The notes under the pieces: generated by a model | What the model was told of the DNA's origin: nothing | Seen by the model: only the letters and a program-made list of their open reading frames with translations | Databases searched by the model: none | Translations under genes and position numbers: made by a program | Shown here: piece after piece, positions 1 to 9,423 of the stretch | Position numbering within the stretch: position 1 is the first letter of the stretch | Layout: the number at the start of each line of letters is the position of its first letter | Assembly (NCBI GenBank): GCA_003996215.1 | Contig: QJPP01003544.1 | Span: 62,001-126,000 of the forward strand | Direction of reading: 5' to 3' | Origin: Jaltomata sinuosa | Lineage: Eukaryota > Streptophyta > Magnoliopsida > Solanales > Solanaceae | DNA length: 64,000 nucleotides

Positions 1-1431
1 AGTAGAAGATGATGACACCATGGTGTATTCACATCTCATCTCATAACGCTCACACGAACATCCACTATCATATACTTCATCAAACCAAATCGAAAAACTA
101 AGAAGCACTTTAATGGACTAAACTCAAACAAACACAAGCATGAGAACTAAAATTTTGAGCAAACTAGTTCCACTTAGCAGAATCAAAACATATAAAGGGA
201 AGCAGGGGTGGGGAAATATGTGAGCATTTTGGGGTAAAAGATTGGATGTAAGATGATGAATACTACGAGATGTTTATCCCTTATTCCATAATATTCATAA
301 AATTATACTCTCTTACACCTTGTACCCTTAAAACAGCTAGACAAAGCAACAAAAGAATGAGCAATACTTTCCCAGATCGTTACTCTTTAGGTGCCTAGAT
401 AAAATAGATATGAGAGAGAAATAAAAAAGAACACAAGATCAAAGACATGACCATGCTATCTCTTCCCAGAACTGAATCATTAGAGAGAACCAGAAATGGG
501 AAGTTTTAGAGCATTTTATAAACGAGGGACGGGTGTAAGCGATAAAACGCCATGAGACGTTCTCCCTTTATCCCATAACGTTCATTAAAACGCCCCTCTT
601 ATCCTATGCTCTTGTCAAACTCATAAAAGCTAAACAAATAATGAACCAACATTTGCTTCGAACTGAAAATTAATCAAGCAGCTAAAGTAACATGAAAATT
701 TTAATCACTACAGTATAAAATGGAAAAAAAATGGGCAGCAATAGTGAATAGAAAATGAGAACGGTTAGAAGTGAGAAAGGGGAATTACCTTCCGACGAGC
801 AGTGAACTGAGACGGGAGAGATTGAGGGTCGTATTTTTGATTCTACCTTAGCAAAAGCTCAAGAAAACAGAGAGTAATATGAGTATTTTTAATCTTTTAA
901 TGCAATCTTTAGAGAAAACTGAATTAAACTTATGATTTTTAGATATGAACACTGTGATTTCTCAGATGCTAACAAATGGAATGCAAAGCTAAAACCTATA
1001 TTCTAAGATCTCAGAACGTGTCCCAAACATCAGGGATAAGGCTCTATTTATAGACCCAAATTAGGGTTCACAACTTCTTTGAATATTGGGTTTGAGATCC
1101 GAATTTCAAATCCGGTCAAAGACTATTTGAAATTCAAAAATTAGAGGAAAACGATGAAGATTTCAGAGAAAGGACGATTAGCCAATGAAAAATGAGATGA
1201 AATAGAGAGTTACCATTTGGAGCTCATCGATTCTCAAGCTAACGGATGAACACCATAAATGACTTTGATATTTTGGGGAGAACACAGAATGGGAAAAACA
1301 AAAAGTAGGCTGGTTCTTAGCCAAAAGTGGCTGAACGTGAGGGGTAAAAAGGGAAATGGGAGGGCGGCGATGGAGCTTTTAGTTGACTAGGGTTTTGGTA
1401 AATGTATTATTTGTTTGAGTGAGGGAGACAA
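1..1431 (-). repeat. E1 3' LTR, partial
   Basis: This stretch matches about 14797-16251 of the other LTR nearly base for base, starting AGTAGAAGATGATGACACC and ending in TTTGAGTGAGGGAGA. The lower-coordinate part runs out of the window. At 1432 the match stops: the first roughly 680 bases of U3 (the equivalent of 16252-16934) are missing here, so the 3' LTR lacks its normal inner terminus and adjacent polypurine tract. Confidence 0.9.
1045..1052 (-). promoter_or_regulatory. TATA box in E1 3' LTR
   Basis: The minus strand reads TCTATAAATAGAGCC, a textbook plant TATA box. It is at the same place in both LTR copies (see 15871-15878). Confidence 0.7.
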
Positions 1432-2081
1432 TCTCTCTACCATGAATGTGGAGCTCTTCACACCCATAAGTAAGAACTTACATTGACATAATTTCCAACA
1501 CCCTAGGTGTATTGCCGCTCGAGTTTAAAGAAAGAAATGATGTTGCTCCAGTGTGGGCTCAAATATTACACTAGATGCAAAACTTGAAAATAATCAAATA
1601 TCGAAAATAACCCACATGCCTTCTTACAGGTGTATTGTTTGATTGTGGTAAAATCGATCCTCAACTCTTGCCCAAAGAGTTTGATAGCCGTTCTTTGGGA
1701 TGTGCCTCAGTTCACTGCTAAGAAAGAGTTCCACATTTCTCCGCATGCACCTGGATCTTCCTGTGAAATAACACTTGATAATCTCGCTAAATAACACCCT
1801 TTTGTGCTTTTTGAATATATTGTACTCTTCATCCTCTTGGATAGTCTGAGAGTGAAAAATAAATAGATTCCAAAAAAAACTTGATGTCATCCTCCACCTG
1901 ATGCACTAAAAATGTGAATTTGACCTTCACAGTGGCAAATGTCATCCTCCATCGGATTAACTAAAAATAAATATAATAGCCTTCTTGGTGATTGAATTTT
2001 ATCCATGATAGGATAAATATTTGATGAAATATCCCACTCGGTAACTGAATACTGTACACGATAGGACTAATGCTAAAACAA
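1432..2081. other. E1 3' UTR remnant next to truncated LTR
   Basis: This 650-base stretch lies between the deletion end in the 3' LTR and the minisatellite. I see no coding domain. It contains a short inverted repeat GTAAGAACTTAC near 1472. It may be 3' UTR of E1, or it may include foreign sequence brought in at the 1431/1432 junction. Confidence 0.4.
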
Positions 2082-2600
2082 ATGGCCCTCTCAGCAGTTT
2101 TGAATATGTCATGGCCCTCTCGGCATTTGAGAATATGATGGCCCTCTTGGCAATGATAATACAATGGCCCTCTCGGTGTGATTATGCAATGGCCCTCTTG
2201 GCATTTTGAGAATGTGATGGCCCTCTTGGCAATGATTATACAATGGACCTCTCAACGTGATTATGCAATGACCCTCTCGGCGTTTTGAGAATGTGATGGC
2301 CCTCTTGGCAATGATTATACAGTGGCCCTCTCGGCGTGATTATGCAATGGCCCTCTCGGCGTTTTGAGAATGTGATGGCCCTCTTGGCAATGATTGTGCA
2401 ATGGATCTTGGTAATAATCATACAATGGCCCTCTTGGCAGTTTGATATGTGATGGCCCTTTTGGCAGTTCGATATATGATGGTCCTTTTGACAGTTTGAT
2501 ATATGATGACTCTTTTGGTAGTTCGATATATGATGGCCCTCTTGGCATTTGATGGCCCTTTTGGCAACTAGCAAAGTGAATATGATTATCTTTGGCAATA
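2082..2600. repeat. Minisatellite in E1 3' UTR, about 19 units of about 27 bp
   Basis: Units begin ATGGCCCTCTYGGC and are followed by a variable AT-rich tail; two or three unit types alternate, giving a local higher-order pattern, and the units diverge to CCCTTTTGGC near the high-coordinate end. Tandem repeats between integrase and 3' LTR are a known feature of Tat-lineage elements and can seed satellites. The open frames through the array only reflect the repeat and are not taken as genes. Confidence 0.9.
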
Positions 2601-3292
2601 GACGTCATCCTCTACCAATATTTGATGTAATTATAGATAATCTTGACCTTAACATTATCCTCCGTTGGTATTTGATGTCAAAACAGACATTAAGGCTTTC
2701 ACGACAATAGCTGATATCCTCCACCAGGTTGTCTTGAATAATTGTGATAATTCATCCATGCTAGGATGAATACCAGATAGCTCATCTACTTTTTGCAGTT
2801 GATACCATCCCTACCTTGGATGATGAAATATCATTGTGTGATGCTTCAAATATTAGAAATTTGCTTAATATTTTGTCCCAAATAGAGAAATGCATCGGTT
2901 GATAAATAGAGCTTCCTTGATGATCTTATGAGAACCTGCATCCACAGAAAAATTATTAGTTTTTGTGATACGGATCTGTGTTGACTTTTTCAGGCCGCCT
3001 TGCTCCTTGTCTTGTCATCGGGAGTCTGTTCGTTCCTTCAAATCACGGTAGACAAACGACTAAAAGAAATATTTTATCTTAAAAGATATTTAAAAGATAT
3101 TAGTGTATATAAAAGTAGTTTTGGGAAGGTCTCTGCCAATTAATGTCACGACATGTACAACATAAATGAACGTCCTTTGTTTCAGATCTTGATGGGACAA
3201 GCAATCCATTGTGATATCTAAGAATCTTCAAGAATCCTGTGTCAGTTGGGAAACTCAGAAAAACTTTTCTGAACTTCTGACGGTACTTGATG
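2601..3292. other. E1 3' UTR, no recognised feature
   Basis: About 690 bases of AT-rich sequence between the minisatellite and the hairpin repeats. A few CATCCTCC-type motifs recur (for example near 2607 and 2650), but no coding domain or clear array is visible. Confidence 0.4.
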
Positions 3293-3520
3293 GAATTTTT
3301 GAGGCTATCCTCAAAAATTCTGCCCCAGTTATATGCTTCGAATAAAATCTTGTACTATTGATGGATAAATCTGATGCCTTATAAATTTTTTGAAATCCTT
3401 TCAAAAATTCTGCCCCAGTTACATATCTTGATATAGTCTTCCAATTGCCAATAGAGGAACACATCCTTTTGCAGAATTTTGAGATCTTCTCAAAATTTTG
3501 GCCTAGTTTTATTTTAGGGG
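3293..3520. repeat. Three dispersed hairpin repeats in E1 3' UTR
   Basis: Hairpins at 3293-3320 (GAATTTTTGAGG, loop CTAT, CCTCAAAAATTC), 3383-3409 (TTTTTGAAA, loop TCC, TTTCAAAAA with one bulge) and 3475-3497 (AATTTTGAGA, loop TCT, TCTCAAAATT). Each is followed by TGCCCCAGTTA or a variant of it, so they are copies of one unit. The stem-closing bases differ between copies, yet both arms change together. Confidence 0.85.
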
Positions 3521-3620
3521 AAATGGAAAGCTTATGGAGAATATGACTGAGCCCATAAGGCACCAACGTATCCCGTTGAGGCAAGAATCAGATCAAGCGT
3601 AGTTCTGATTACTATTTAAA

Positions 3621-3815
3621 TTTAGGGATTTTCACTAAAGGGATGACCGAAGCTGACATAGGCCACCTACGTATCCCATTCTTGGGAATTTAGGTCAGAA
3701 ATAGTTTAGGATACAAAAGTGAGATTTAAAAATCTACAAAAGGGGTGACCAAAGCCGACATAGGCCACCTACGTATCCCATTCTTGGGAATTCAGGTCAA
3801 ACATAGTTCATTTAC
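3621..3815. repeat. Direct repeat of about 110 bp beside E1 integrase
   Basis: Two copies share GGCCACCTACGTATCCCATT, followed by CTTGGGAATT and AGGTCA, at 3661 and 3762. A degraded third relative (CACCAACGTATCCCGTTG) lies at about 3562. The second copy overlaps the end of the integrase frame. Confidence 0.8.
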
Positions 3816-5079
3816 AAGTAGATATTTTAAAACTAGAACATAATGCAGTAGTGCTTACAACAAAAATGTGATTACAAGGAAGTAAAAGAAAGAAATATTG
3901 GTCCTTCAAATGTAGTATCTCTTGACGGCATCTGAATTGATAGCTTTTGGCCACTCTTGGCCACTCTTGGCCATCCATATCTGCTAGAATCAAGGCTCCC
4001 CCCGATAACACTTTGCGGACGACGTAAGGTCCTTGCCAATTAGGTGCAAGTTTCCCTTTGTATTCATCTTGATGAGGAAAAATGCGTTTCAGCACCAACT
4101 GACCTATCTCAAAGATTCGAGTTCTTACTCTCTTGTTAAAAGCACGAATCATTCTCTGTTGATACAACTGATCGTGACAAACAACACTCATTCTTTTCTC
4201 ATTGATCAATGTTAACTGCTCATATCGATTGCGAACCCATTCGGCATTGCTCAACTCAGCTTCTTGAATAATCCTCAGTGACGGAATCTCAACCTCGGCC
4301 GGGATCACTACTTCAGTACCATACACCAATAAATATGGAGTTTCCCTAGTTGAAGTTCGCGTTGTCATGCGGTATCCCAATAATGCATAAGGAAACTTTT
4401 CATGCCAACACCTATATTTATCAATCATCTTTCTCAATATCCTCTTGATGTTCTTGTTAGCAACTTCCACAACTCCATTCATCTGAGGACGATATGCAGT
4501 TGAATTACGGTGGGTAATCTTGAATTGCTCACATATCTCCTTCATCAAATGACTATTCATATTTGCTCCATTGTCTATGATGATAGACTCTGGCACCCCA
4601 AAATGACATATCAAATTGTTGCAGACAAAATCTGCGACCACTTTCTTTGTCACAGCTTTGTAGGAGGCAGCTTCCACCCATTTAGTGAAATAATCAATGG
4701 AGACTAAGATGAACCTGTGCCGGTTGGAGGTGGCTAGCTCAATAGGCCCAATAACGTCCATGCCCCAGGATGCGAATGGCCAATGAGAACTCATCACATT
4801 GAGCTCATGGGGAGGTACTTTGATCAAATATCCATGTATTTGACATTGATGACATTTTTGGACAAATCGGCTACAATCATTTTCCATGGTCATCCAAAAA
4901 TATCCCGCCCTTAGGATTTTCCTTGCTAGTGTGAGCCCATTCATTTGCGGTCCACATACTCCAGCATGCACTTCTTCGAGTAATCTCATGGCTTCTGTAG
5001 CATCTACACACCTCAACAATCCTAGATCAGGAGTTCTCCTATAAAGGATTTCCCCGTTTAAGAAAACGTTATTTGCCAT
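3808..5079 (-). pseudogene. E1 integrase
   Basis: A 423-residue open stretch with the integrase order: zinc-binding N-terminal domain (His38, Cys76, Cys79), DDE core and C-terminal GPY-type domain (APNWQGPYVV, about residue 345). The catalytic triad is visible: Asp108 in GMDVIGP, Asp169 in IIDNGAN and Glu205 in GVVEVANK, exactly DD35E spacing. The second zinc His appears lost (CGPQMNG where relatives carry His). There is no chromodomain, as expected for Tat. Upstream it continues from the RNase H region through one TAA stop at about 5097, so it was part of one polyprotein; the Met at 5079 is not necessarily a real start. The product would join cDNA to host DNA in the nucleus. Confidence 0.9.
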
Positions 5080-5097
5080 TCTACGGAGTGTCTTCTT

Positions 5098-6132
5098 TTA
5101 ACTCTTTGTTGCATCTTCTGGATATTCTCTAGTTTCTAGATATCTCTTCACGTAGATGTACCATGGCTTTCTGTCCGGTTCTGACTCCACATGTGAGTAA
5201 TACGCGTGTTGCTCTTTTTTACTTATCTCAAGTAGGTTGATGTAATTTTTCTCTGGGTGTTGTATCATAGATGATATGGTGGAAAGGGCATCAACAAACT
5301 CATTCTGCATTCTCGGAGTGTGTCTAAACTCAATCGTCTTGAATTTTTTGCACAACCTCTGTACCATCTGTACATAAGGTATGATTTTGGAATTCTTTAT
5401 GGCCCATTCTCCTTGGACTTAATGAATCAACAAATCTGAGTCACCGATCACCAGTAGTTCTTGAACATTCATGTCGAGAGCTATTCTAAGACCAAGGATG
5501 CATGCTTCGTACTCTGCTATTTTATTGGTGTATGGAAATCCTAGATTTGTTGCCACTGGATAATGTTGTCTGGATTCTGATACTAACACTGCGCCAATCC
5601 TGGACCCTTTAAAATTCACTGCTCTATCCAAAAACATTCTCCATCCAGGATATGATTCTGCTATATCTTCTCTTATGAACAATACCTCTTCGTCAGGGAA
5701 ATACGTTCTAAGAGGCTCATATTCTTCATCGACTAGATTCTCAGCTAAATGACCGGCCAAGGCTTTCCCCTTGACTGCTCTCTGAGTCATGTACACTATG
5801 TCAAACTCGCTCAACAACATTTGCCACTTTGCTAGCTTTCCAGTAGACATCGACTTCTGGAAGATATATTTCAGCGGATCTATCTTAGAAATGAGATGTG
5901 TGGTGTAAGCTGATAGGTAATGCCTCAACTTTTGAGCGACCCAAGTTAGAGTGCAACAAGTTCTTTCCAAGAGGGTATCACGAGCTTCATAGGATGTGAA
6001 CTTCTTGCTCAAGTAAGGTATAACTCTTTCCTTCCTTCTAGTTTTATCATGCTGTCCCAATACGCAACCAAATGCGTTGTCTGAGATGGACAAGTATAAC
6101 AACAAAGGACTGCCTGCACGCAGTGGTACCAA
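5098..6132 (-). pseudogene. E1 RNase H plus archaeal-type RNase H (aRH)
   Basis: The first domain is the usual retroelement RNase H (LYLSISDNAFGCVLGQHD ... LERTCCTLTW) and ends at KGKALAGHLA, where relatives have ALADHLA; the last catalytic Asp is therefore Gly here. The second domain begins near WRMFLDRAVNF and carries AEYEACILGL and IGDSDLL, the Asp/Glu/Asp set of the aRH that marks the Tat lineage. It is cut at 5416-5418 by TAA in place of a Gln codon (IH-stop-VQGEW) and resumes in frame through NEFVDALST. Apart from that stop the frame is intact. Role: removal of the RNA template during reverse transcription. Confidence 0.9.
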
Positions 6133-6219
6133 TACTGGTGGATTAGATAGGTAATTCTTGATTGTGTCAAAAGCCTTCTGACATTCTTCGGTCCATTTGG
6201 TTGGTGCATCTTTCTGCAG

Positions 6220-7060
6220 TTATTTAAATATAGGATAACAAATCACCGTTGATTGGGCTATGAATCGACTGATATAGTTCAACCTCCCCAAGAAACTCAT
6301 CACCTCTTTCTTAGTCTTAGGAGGAGGTAGATCTTGAATGGCTTTGATCTTGGACGGATCAAGCTTAATGCCTCTTCTGCTGACTATGAAACCTAGTAAT
6401 TTCCCCGTCGGCACTCCAAATGCACATTTAGCTGGGTTTAACTTCAAATTATATTTTCGCAACGTATAAAAGAACTTCTTCAAGTGTTCCAGGTGATATG
6501 AACTCTCACGAGATTTTATGAGACATTATCCACATATACTTTGATCTCTTTGTGAATCATATCATGGAAAATGGTGGTCATTGCTCTTATGTAAGTGGCA
6601 CCAACATTCTTGAGGACAAATAGCATCACTCGATAATGGTAGACTCCCCAAGGTGTGATGAAAGCTGTCTTCTCTGCATCTTCTTCATCCATCAACATCT
6701 GATGATACCCCGCAAAACAATCCATGAAAGACTATAACTCATGCTTTGCACAATTATCAATGAGTATGTGGATATTTGGTAAGGGGAAATTGTCTTTGGG
6801 ACTAGCTTTATTGAGATCTCGATAATCCACACAAATCCTGATCTTTTCATCTTTCTTCAGCACTGGGAAGATATTAGCAAGCCAGGTAGGATATTTGGTC
6901 ACCTCAACAACTTTTGATTCAATCTGCTTCGTGACTTTTTCCTAAATCCTTAGACTCAAATTTGGTTTGAACTTTTGAGTTTTTTGTTTCACTGGGTTGA
7001 ACTCTGGATTGATGGGTAGTTTGTGGGAAACAATATCTGTGCTTAATCCCGGCATATCAT
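6220..7060 (-). pseudogene. E1 reverse transcriptase
   Basis: RT motifs occur in order on the minus strand: VDYRDLNKASPKD and NFPLPNI (about 6850-6790), FAGYHQMLMDEEDAEKTAF (from 6714), TPWGVYHYRVM, then the catalytic box, which reads YVDN instead of YVDD at about 6530. Immediately after it a one-base loss shifts the frame (VIIKS region), and the fingers-to-connection part resumes at 6483 with LRKYNLKLNPAKCAFG and GFIVSRRGIKLDPSKI. Additional stops lie near 6945, 6731 and 6220. The order and the IDNCAKHE and DCFAGYHQ signatures are Tat-type. RT catalysis would be abolished by the YVDN change alone. Confidence 0.9.
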
Positions 7061-8285
7061 CATAAGACCATGCAAACACATCAATATATTATTTGAGCAA
7101 TTTGACCAATTCTTCCCTTTGGGTTGCTGTCAAATGGACACTAACTCGAGTTTCTCTGACCAATTCTTCATCACCCAAGTTTACTATTTCAGTTTCATCT
7201 AGATTTGGCCTTTTGTCATCTTCGAGTTATCTCAAGTACTCTATCAGGTGCTCAGGCATCATAGTATCCTCATCATATTCTTCCCACCCATCTTCATCAG
7301 TCTCACTTTGTTCATCGTTCTTGTGACATGTCATGACAGTGACAGGTTTAGGTTCATTTTTACTGAAAAATAAGAATAAATAAACAATGTTAGGTATAAA
7401 GAGTTTGAGTTCCAAAATATTAAAGGAGTTTAAGTCAATCTATATTGAAAAAAAATGAGGCCTTTCATTGAATTTTCAAAAAACATACAAACTTTGATCA
7501 TGACTGGGATCAACACGAGTCATTCCCTTTTTGAACATTACAATTGAAAATAAAATGACATAAATGGTGGGTTTCGGGCCTCGTACGAACCACACTGAAT
7601 TTTCTAAAAATTCTAAATTTGTCTTTGTCTACCGAGACATTCGGTGGACCATAAGTGGGGTAGATGCCTAATTCAACAACGGCTCTTCTGGTTCTGCATC
7701 CTGAATGGGTATTGTTGTGGTATGCTTCTCCAAGATCACTGCACAGTCTTCTTGATCGAATAGTCTCCCCATTCCTTCCACTAGACCATTCATCTAAGAT
7801 TCCCAAGCTTTGACAGGAAATGACTAGTACAGACCTGGAATAGGCCTAGGCAAATCACAGATAGGCTTCTTCTTTTACTTGTCTTCAGATAGTTCTGCTT
7901 TTGTCGGGACATAACCTAGGCCAAAGAGGAGGCCTTGAGGTGGGATAGAAAGAGGCTAAGATATGCCTTCCAAGTTCTTTCCTAGACCACGACCTGGTTC
8001 AAACCCGTTTCTCAACATAGTTGTGGCAAGCATCTTGTACACTGGTGGCATTGGCACTTCTGGTGTGACATCTTTGTAGGCAACATTAACTATCTCTACC
8101 ATGTGAAAGTCCATGCCTTTAGAAGATTCTTCGATAATTGAAACAGAGAAGTTAGGATAACTGAGGTCACTCCCTTCACCATGGATGACAATTTCGTGGT
8201 CTTCCTAAATAAACTTCAATAGCTGATGTAGTGTTGATGTAACTGCCCCTGCCATATGGATCCATGGTCTTCCTAGTAATAAATT
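7061..8285 (-). pseudogene. E1 polyprotein linker between protease and RT
   Basis: Two low-complexity acidic or polar stretches are readable: GILDEWSSGRNGETIRSRR to HFIFNCNVQKGNDS (7806-7510), then SKNEPKPVTVMTCHKNDE to EEYDEDTMMPEHLIEYLR (about 7362-7227), followed by PNLDETEIVNLGDEELVRET. This matches the linker of Tat-type polyproteins. The two pieces are separated by a non-coding interval that looks like an intron (7363-7488). The part 7807-8285 is protease-to-linker sequence with stops. Confidence 0.6.
7363..7488 (-). other. Candidate spliceosomal intron in E1 pol
   Basis: On the minus strand a GTATGT donor at 7488 is followed 126 bases later by a T-rich tract ending TTATTTTTCAG at 7363, an excellent plant acceptor. 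The interval is T-rich with stops, while coding-like sequence flanks it on both sides. Ogre elements are known to carry a spliced intron in this polyprotein region. The acceptor is convincing; the donor choice is less sure because the preceding bases are not a good exon end. Confidence 0.5.
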
Positions 8286-8690
8286 TTAGCTTGTGGATAT
8301 ATCCATTACTTGGAACTCTGTGAAAAACTCTGCAGGCCCCATTTGAATACACAAGTATACCTCACCAAGGATCCCCCTTTGCGCCCCGTCGAATGCCCTC
8401 ACATTCATATGACTCTGGCAAATTTTCCCTACATCATAGTCCAGTTGTGTGAGAGTTGATAATGGGCAAATGTTGAGTCCTGAGCCATCATCAATTAACA
8501 CTCGAGCCAAACATTTTCCCCTATATTTGATGTGATATGCAAAGCTCTATTGTGCATCACTCTTTCAAAAGGCAACTCTTCTCTTTGAAAGGAGATTTGG
8601 TGACTCCCGATGACACAACTCACCATAGCAGCTAGATTCTCACTGCTTGTTCCTGTTGGCATATATGCTTCGTCGAACACTTTCAAAAGT
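8286..8690 (-). pseudogene. E1 aspartic protease
   Basis: ALHITSNIGENVWLEC followed in the next frame by RVLIDDGSGLNICPLSTL, the D-D/N-G-S active-site loop of Tat-type proteases, then FDGAQRGILGEVYLCIQMGP, the flap/strand region. The two halves overlap in different frames at 8495-8510, so there is a frameshift in front of the active site. The protease would cut the gag-pol polyprotein. Confidence 0.85.
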
Positions 8691-8695
8691 GCTTC

Positions 8696-9394
8696 TCAGT
8701 GATATTGGGAACTCATCAATAGGTCCCAAATTGAGATTTGAGCCGGGGTCTTTTCCAAATGCTTGACAATAGAATATTCTTTTGGCTGCATTTTACGCCA
8801 AAACTCTTCAGCCTCGCCTTCTGTGATCGGCCTTCTCTGATTCTCTCTTCTTTGCATCCCTTGGGCTAGCTTTTCTGGAATGTAACATCTTCCAAAATGT
8901 GTCATCCCTTGTACTGCAGCTTCCTGCACAACAAACTCCTTTTTAGTTTTGACAAGGTTATTTTCAGTCGTTAAAGCAAAGGCCTGATAAGGGGCAGCTA
9001 TAACCAAAAACTTTGGATGAGTTGTAATAGTTAGTGAAGCCACGACTGATACAAGTAAATTGGCATCTACTTTGACTGCAGGATTATTTGTGGACCAATC
9101 CTCTTCACTTTCGATCATGTTTATGGTCACGCCTCCATGATTAGGCAATGGGTTATGATTCACATTGGGGGCAGGTGCTTGGACAGTAATAACCCTTTGA
9201 TCGATCAAATCTTGAATTTTATGCCTCAGATTGATGCATCCCTCAGTGTTATATCCAGCTCCTCCTAAATGATAGACACAATGTTGGTCTTCTCGAAAGA
9301 ACCTTGAAGTGGTTTTGATAACCTTTACGTCTATTAGTTGAATCATTCTCGCTGCCTTTAGACGCTCAAACAGTTGGGTGCGAGTTTCTACCAA
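8696..9394 (-). pseudogene. E1 gag C-terminal (nucleocapsid-side) region
   Basis: Contains FREDQHCVYHLGGAGYN with TEGCINLRHKIQDLIDQ, the Tat-type zinc-knuckle-like stretch that precedes protease; the usual His of GH is Tyr here (AGYNTEGC). Further on, PKEYSIVKHLEKTPAQISIW is the conserved linker just before the protease. The 232-residue frame is in line with the gag and protease pieces on either side. Confidence 0.8.
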
Positions 9395-9423
9395 AGGAGT
9401 GAAAACTCGAGGAGATTTTCTTT

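Noticed and set aside
2236..2608. Open frames encoding repeated Gly-His-His / Cys-Gln peptides
   Set aside because: They follow from the minisatellite unit; overlapping frames give equally repetitive peptides, and there is no start context or domain.
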